DNA of 64,000 nt, from positions 2,356,001 through 2,420,000 of the forward strand of contig JAPFFF010000006.1 of assembly GCA_039105265.1 (NCBI GenBank), in the 5' to 3' direction. The notes beneath the pieces are model-generated. The model was not told the origin of the DNA. It worked only from the letters and a program-made list of their open reading frames with translations, and did no database searches. Shown here piece by piece: positions 62,295 through 64,000 of this stretch (its first letter is position 1; the number at the start of each line of letters is the position of its first letter). The DNA comes from Tritrichomonas musculus (Eukaryota > Parabasalia > Tritrichomonadida > Tritrichomonadidae). The translations under genes were made by a program, and so were the position numbers.

Positions 62295-63966
62295 GTATTT
62301 TTTTTTCTTCTTTCGTTTTTCTTTTATGCCTTTCTTTTTTGATACGTTGATTCTCTCTTTCTATGATGTCTTCATATTCCTTCACAATTTTTGATTTGGT
62401 TAGTGGATCAGAGTTTCTACTAATATAATCATCGATGAATTTACTTCTTGAAGGAAATAAATAACCCATTTGAGTATACTCATTCAAAAATTCAGAAATA
62501 ATAAGTGATCGTAATTCAATTTTACCACGTGGTATTTGATCTGGATGATTTGAAAATAAATCAACCAATTTTTCTCTAATATCTTTGGCATCTGTAAATT
62601 TAGCTCTGTTTTTCCAATCGTACTCACCTAAAACAAATTCATTATCATCTCCGGTTAAGTCAGGCTCATCATCAAATAAATTTATTTGGTTTAAATCAGA
62701 CTGGTCATCACTTGGAAGATAATCATGATATCCAAGACGGTAATCATTTCCTGATCTCAAATTTTTCTTATATTCTACATTTTCTTCTTCTTCTTCCTGC
62801 TCTTCCTCCTCCTCTTCTTCATTATATTGTCTTGTATTCAATTCTTTTTCTATATCATCTTCGATATTAATTTGGTCCTCTTCTTCCTCTGTATTTAACA
62901 AATCTTCCGTAGATAATGAAAAAAAATCATCTCCACTTCTGCTAAAAATGTTTTCTTTTAAAACCTTTCCTAGATTATCATCTATTGCTTTATTAGATAA
63001 TACATCACGTGTCATTATATTAGAGAATTTATTTCTGTACCAATTTAAGATAGGCATTAAACGTTCTTTTACTTTTTGATAGCTAAAATCACCTTCATCA
63101 ATTATCTTTCTTAATATCTTATAGACTAATTTTCCTTTTTCTTTTATTTCTTCTGCAAGTATTTGTGGTATGTTCAATTTAATTTTGTATGTTTCGGAGT
63201 TAGTATTTCCCAAATCATTAAACTCCAAATTCTTTAATACAGAACCAGCGTACAAAAATAATTTCCTATAAATCATAAATTTTCCTTTCTCATCATTTGT
63301 TTTCGAACATGATAGAATGCCATTATTATGTATAAAAAGAACTCCATTCAAATTTGTTGCATTTAAATTTTCAACTATGACTTTTTCTTTTTGCAATCCT
63401 GAATGATTGGATACATTGAGATTTTTACCTAATATTTCATCAATTAATGATTCTGATAAATTAAATTTTTGAGAAGCATAACGAACAAGAGATATGTATC
63501 GAGGTGATACAGGAGTAGATTCTACTTGATTTAATTGTAAAACATCATTATCTGATGGATTAGCTTCAATAAATGGACGAGGAAAAGAATTAGATTGATT
63601 TTTACTATTATTTTTATTAGTATTAGTATTATCATCATTAGTATTATCATCATTAGTATTATCATCATTAGTATTATCATCATTAGTATTATCATCATTA
63701 GTATTATCATCATTAGTATTATCATCATTAGTATTATCATCATTAGTATTAATATTATCATCAATATCCGAACTTGATTCAGTGGAGTAGCTAGAAATAT
63801 TGGAAGATACAGTTGAAAATAGAAAAAAAGAATTTGAATCATCATCAGAATTATTCTGTGAACTGTTTTGTGAATTAAATCCTGAATTATACTGTGAATT
63901 ATCCTGTGAATTAAATCCTGAATTATCCTGTGAATTATTCTGTGAATTGTCATTCGAATTGCTCAT
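62239..63966 (-). CDS. Acidic, repeat-rich ORF preceding the transposase
   Basis: A 575-residue ORF from an ATG at 63966. Residues 1-50 are a Q/N/S repeat (NNSQDNSGFNSQ). Residues about 70-117 are NDDNT repeated by a 15-base microsatellite. Residues 130-370 look globular, with LRSLIISEFLNEYTQMGYLF nearer the C terminus. There is a glutamate-only patch at about residues 390-410 and a highly basic end (KKERHKRKTKEEKKIHEKRQ). The last 19 codons overlap the transposase ORF, which is in the frame reached if one A is removed from the A10 run. I infer it is the N-terminal part of the transposase gene or an accessory protein of the same element. No catalytic motif is seen. Family unknown. Confidence 0.65.
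   Translation of the reverse strand: MSNSNDNSQNNSQDNSGFNSQDNSQYNSGFNSQNSSQNNSDDDSNSFFLFSTVSSNISSYSTESSSDIDDNINTNDDNTNDDNTNDDNTNDDNTNDDNTNDDNTNDDNTNDDNTNTNKNNSKNQSNSFPRPFIEANPSDNDVLQLNQVESTPVSPRYISLVRYASQKFNLSESLIDEILGKNLNVSNHSGLQKEKVIVENLNATNLNGVLFIHNNGILSCSKTNDEKGKFMIYRKLFLYAGSVLKNLEFNDLGNTNSETYKIKLNIPQILAEEIKEKGKLVYKILRKIIDEGDFSYQKVKERLMPILNWYRNKFSNIMTRDVLSNKAIDDNLGKVLKENIFSRSGDDFFSLSTEDLLNTEEEEDQINIEDDIEKELNTRQYNEEEEEEEQEEEEENVEYKKNLRSGNDYRLGYHDYLPSDDQSDLNQINLFDDEPDLTGDDNEFVLGEYDWKNRAKFTDAKDIREKLVDLFSNHPDQIPRGKIELRSLIISEFLNEYTQMGYLFPSRSKFIDDYISRNSDPLTKSKIVKEYEDIIERENQRIKKERHKRKTKEEKKIHEKRQKKNNVYLWKIYFR
63615..63755. repeat. 15-bp tandem repeat, about 9 units
   Basis: The unit ATTAGTATTATCATC repeats about nine times, encoding NDDNT on the minus strand. 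It preserves reading frame. Unit number probably varies among copies. Confidence 0.85.
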
Positions 63967-64000
63967 TTGGATATTTGGATCATTGCTTATATCTTTGAAG

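Noticed and set aside
63531-63953. Minus- and plus-strand isoleucine/methionine-rich ORFs over the 15-bp repeat
   Set aside because: They are other-frame readings of the NDDNT microsatellite inside the longer acidic ORF.
1-64000. LTR retrotransposons or retroviral-type elements
   Set aside because: No reverse transcriptase, integrase core, protease or long direct terminal repeats were seen on either strand.

Overview
The window looks like a contig from a parabasalid (trichomonad), most likely a tritrichomonad. It is extremely AT-rich. Coding genes are intronless in appearance with very short 5' leaders. Several start codons sit 10-35 bases downstream of an initiator-like TCAYTW motif. The gene families are those typically expanded in these protists: DUF3447/ankyrin proteins, BspA-type leucine-rich repeats, BTB plus F5/8-type-C proteins, kinases fused to Sel1 or ankyrin repeats, and GIMAP/AIG1-type GTPases. 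Family calls were made by eye from motifs; no database search was possible.

Layout. 1-3000: non-coding DNA with a BspA relic, a GC-rich hairpin islet and a tandem hairpin repeat. 3010-7850: a minus-strand DUF3447 gene with a BspA module behind it, a broken copy of the same arrangement running the other way, then a fragment of a UFD2-type E4 ubiquitin ligase core with two in-frame stops. 8867-16800: transposon territory (a 1.5-kb TIR element, a hAT-like MITE with perfect 8-bp target duplications, a 1.8-kb TTAA-flanked element, a 23-bp minisatellite, a Merlin-like transposase relic). 17.2-24.2 kb: a multi-pass membrane protein, a small C2-like protein, a broken GIMAP-type GTPase containing a MITE, and an RCC1-repeat protein. 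25.6-34.9 kb: a 940-residue tandem pseudokinase, a small acidic-tailed protein, an XRN exonuclease relic, a CAMK-like kinase without the DFG Asp, a tRNA that reads as Ile(GAT), and a ubiquitin-like/papain fusion. 35.5-47.6 kb: three BTB/F5-8C paralogues, a second DUF3447 gene followed by spaced ankyrin modules, and more MITEs. 48.2-54.4 kb: a kinase-Sel1 gene whose start codon has been split off by a 2.2-kb TTAA element. 55.3-64.0 kb: a kinase-ankyrin relic, a bacterial HipA-like fossil fragment, pogo-type transposase pieces, a field of 17 copies of an 18-mer, and a Tc1/IS630-type transposase overlapping a long acidic ORF.

Biologically the intact genes point to signalling (kinases and pseudokinases), ubiquitin-linked proteolysis, and repeat-protein scaffolds. 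No operon or multi-gene pathway is evident. The strongest observations are the TTAA element lying between codons 2 and 3 of the kinase-Sel1 gene (joining its flanks gives an uninterrupted ATG-initiated kinase), the ubiquitin-like/papain fusion, ankyrin modules kept clean between stop-rich spacers, and the directional 18-mer field next to the DDE transposase.
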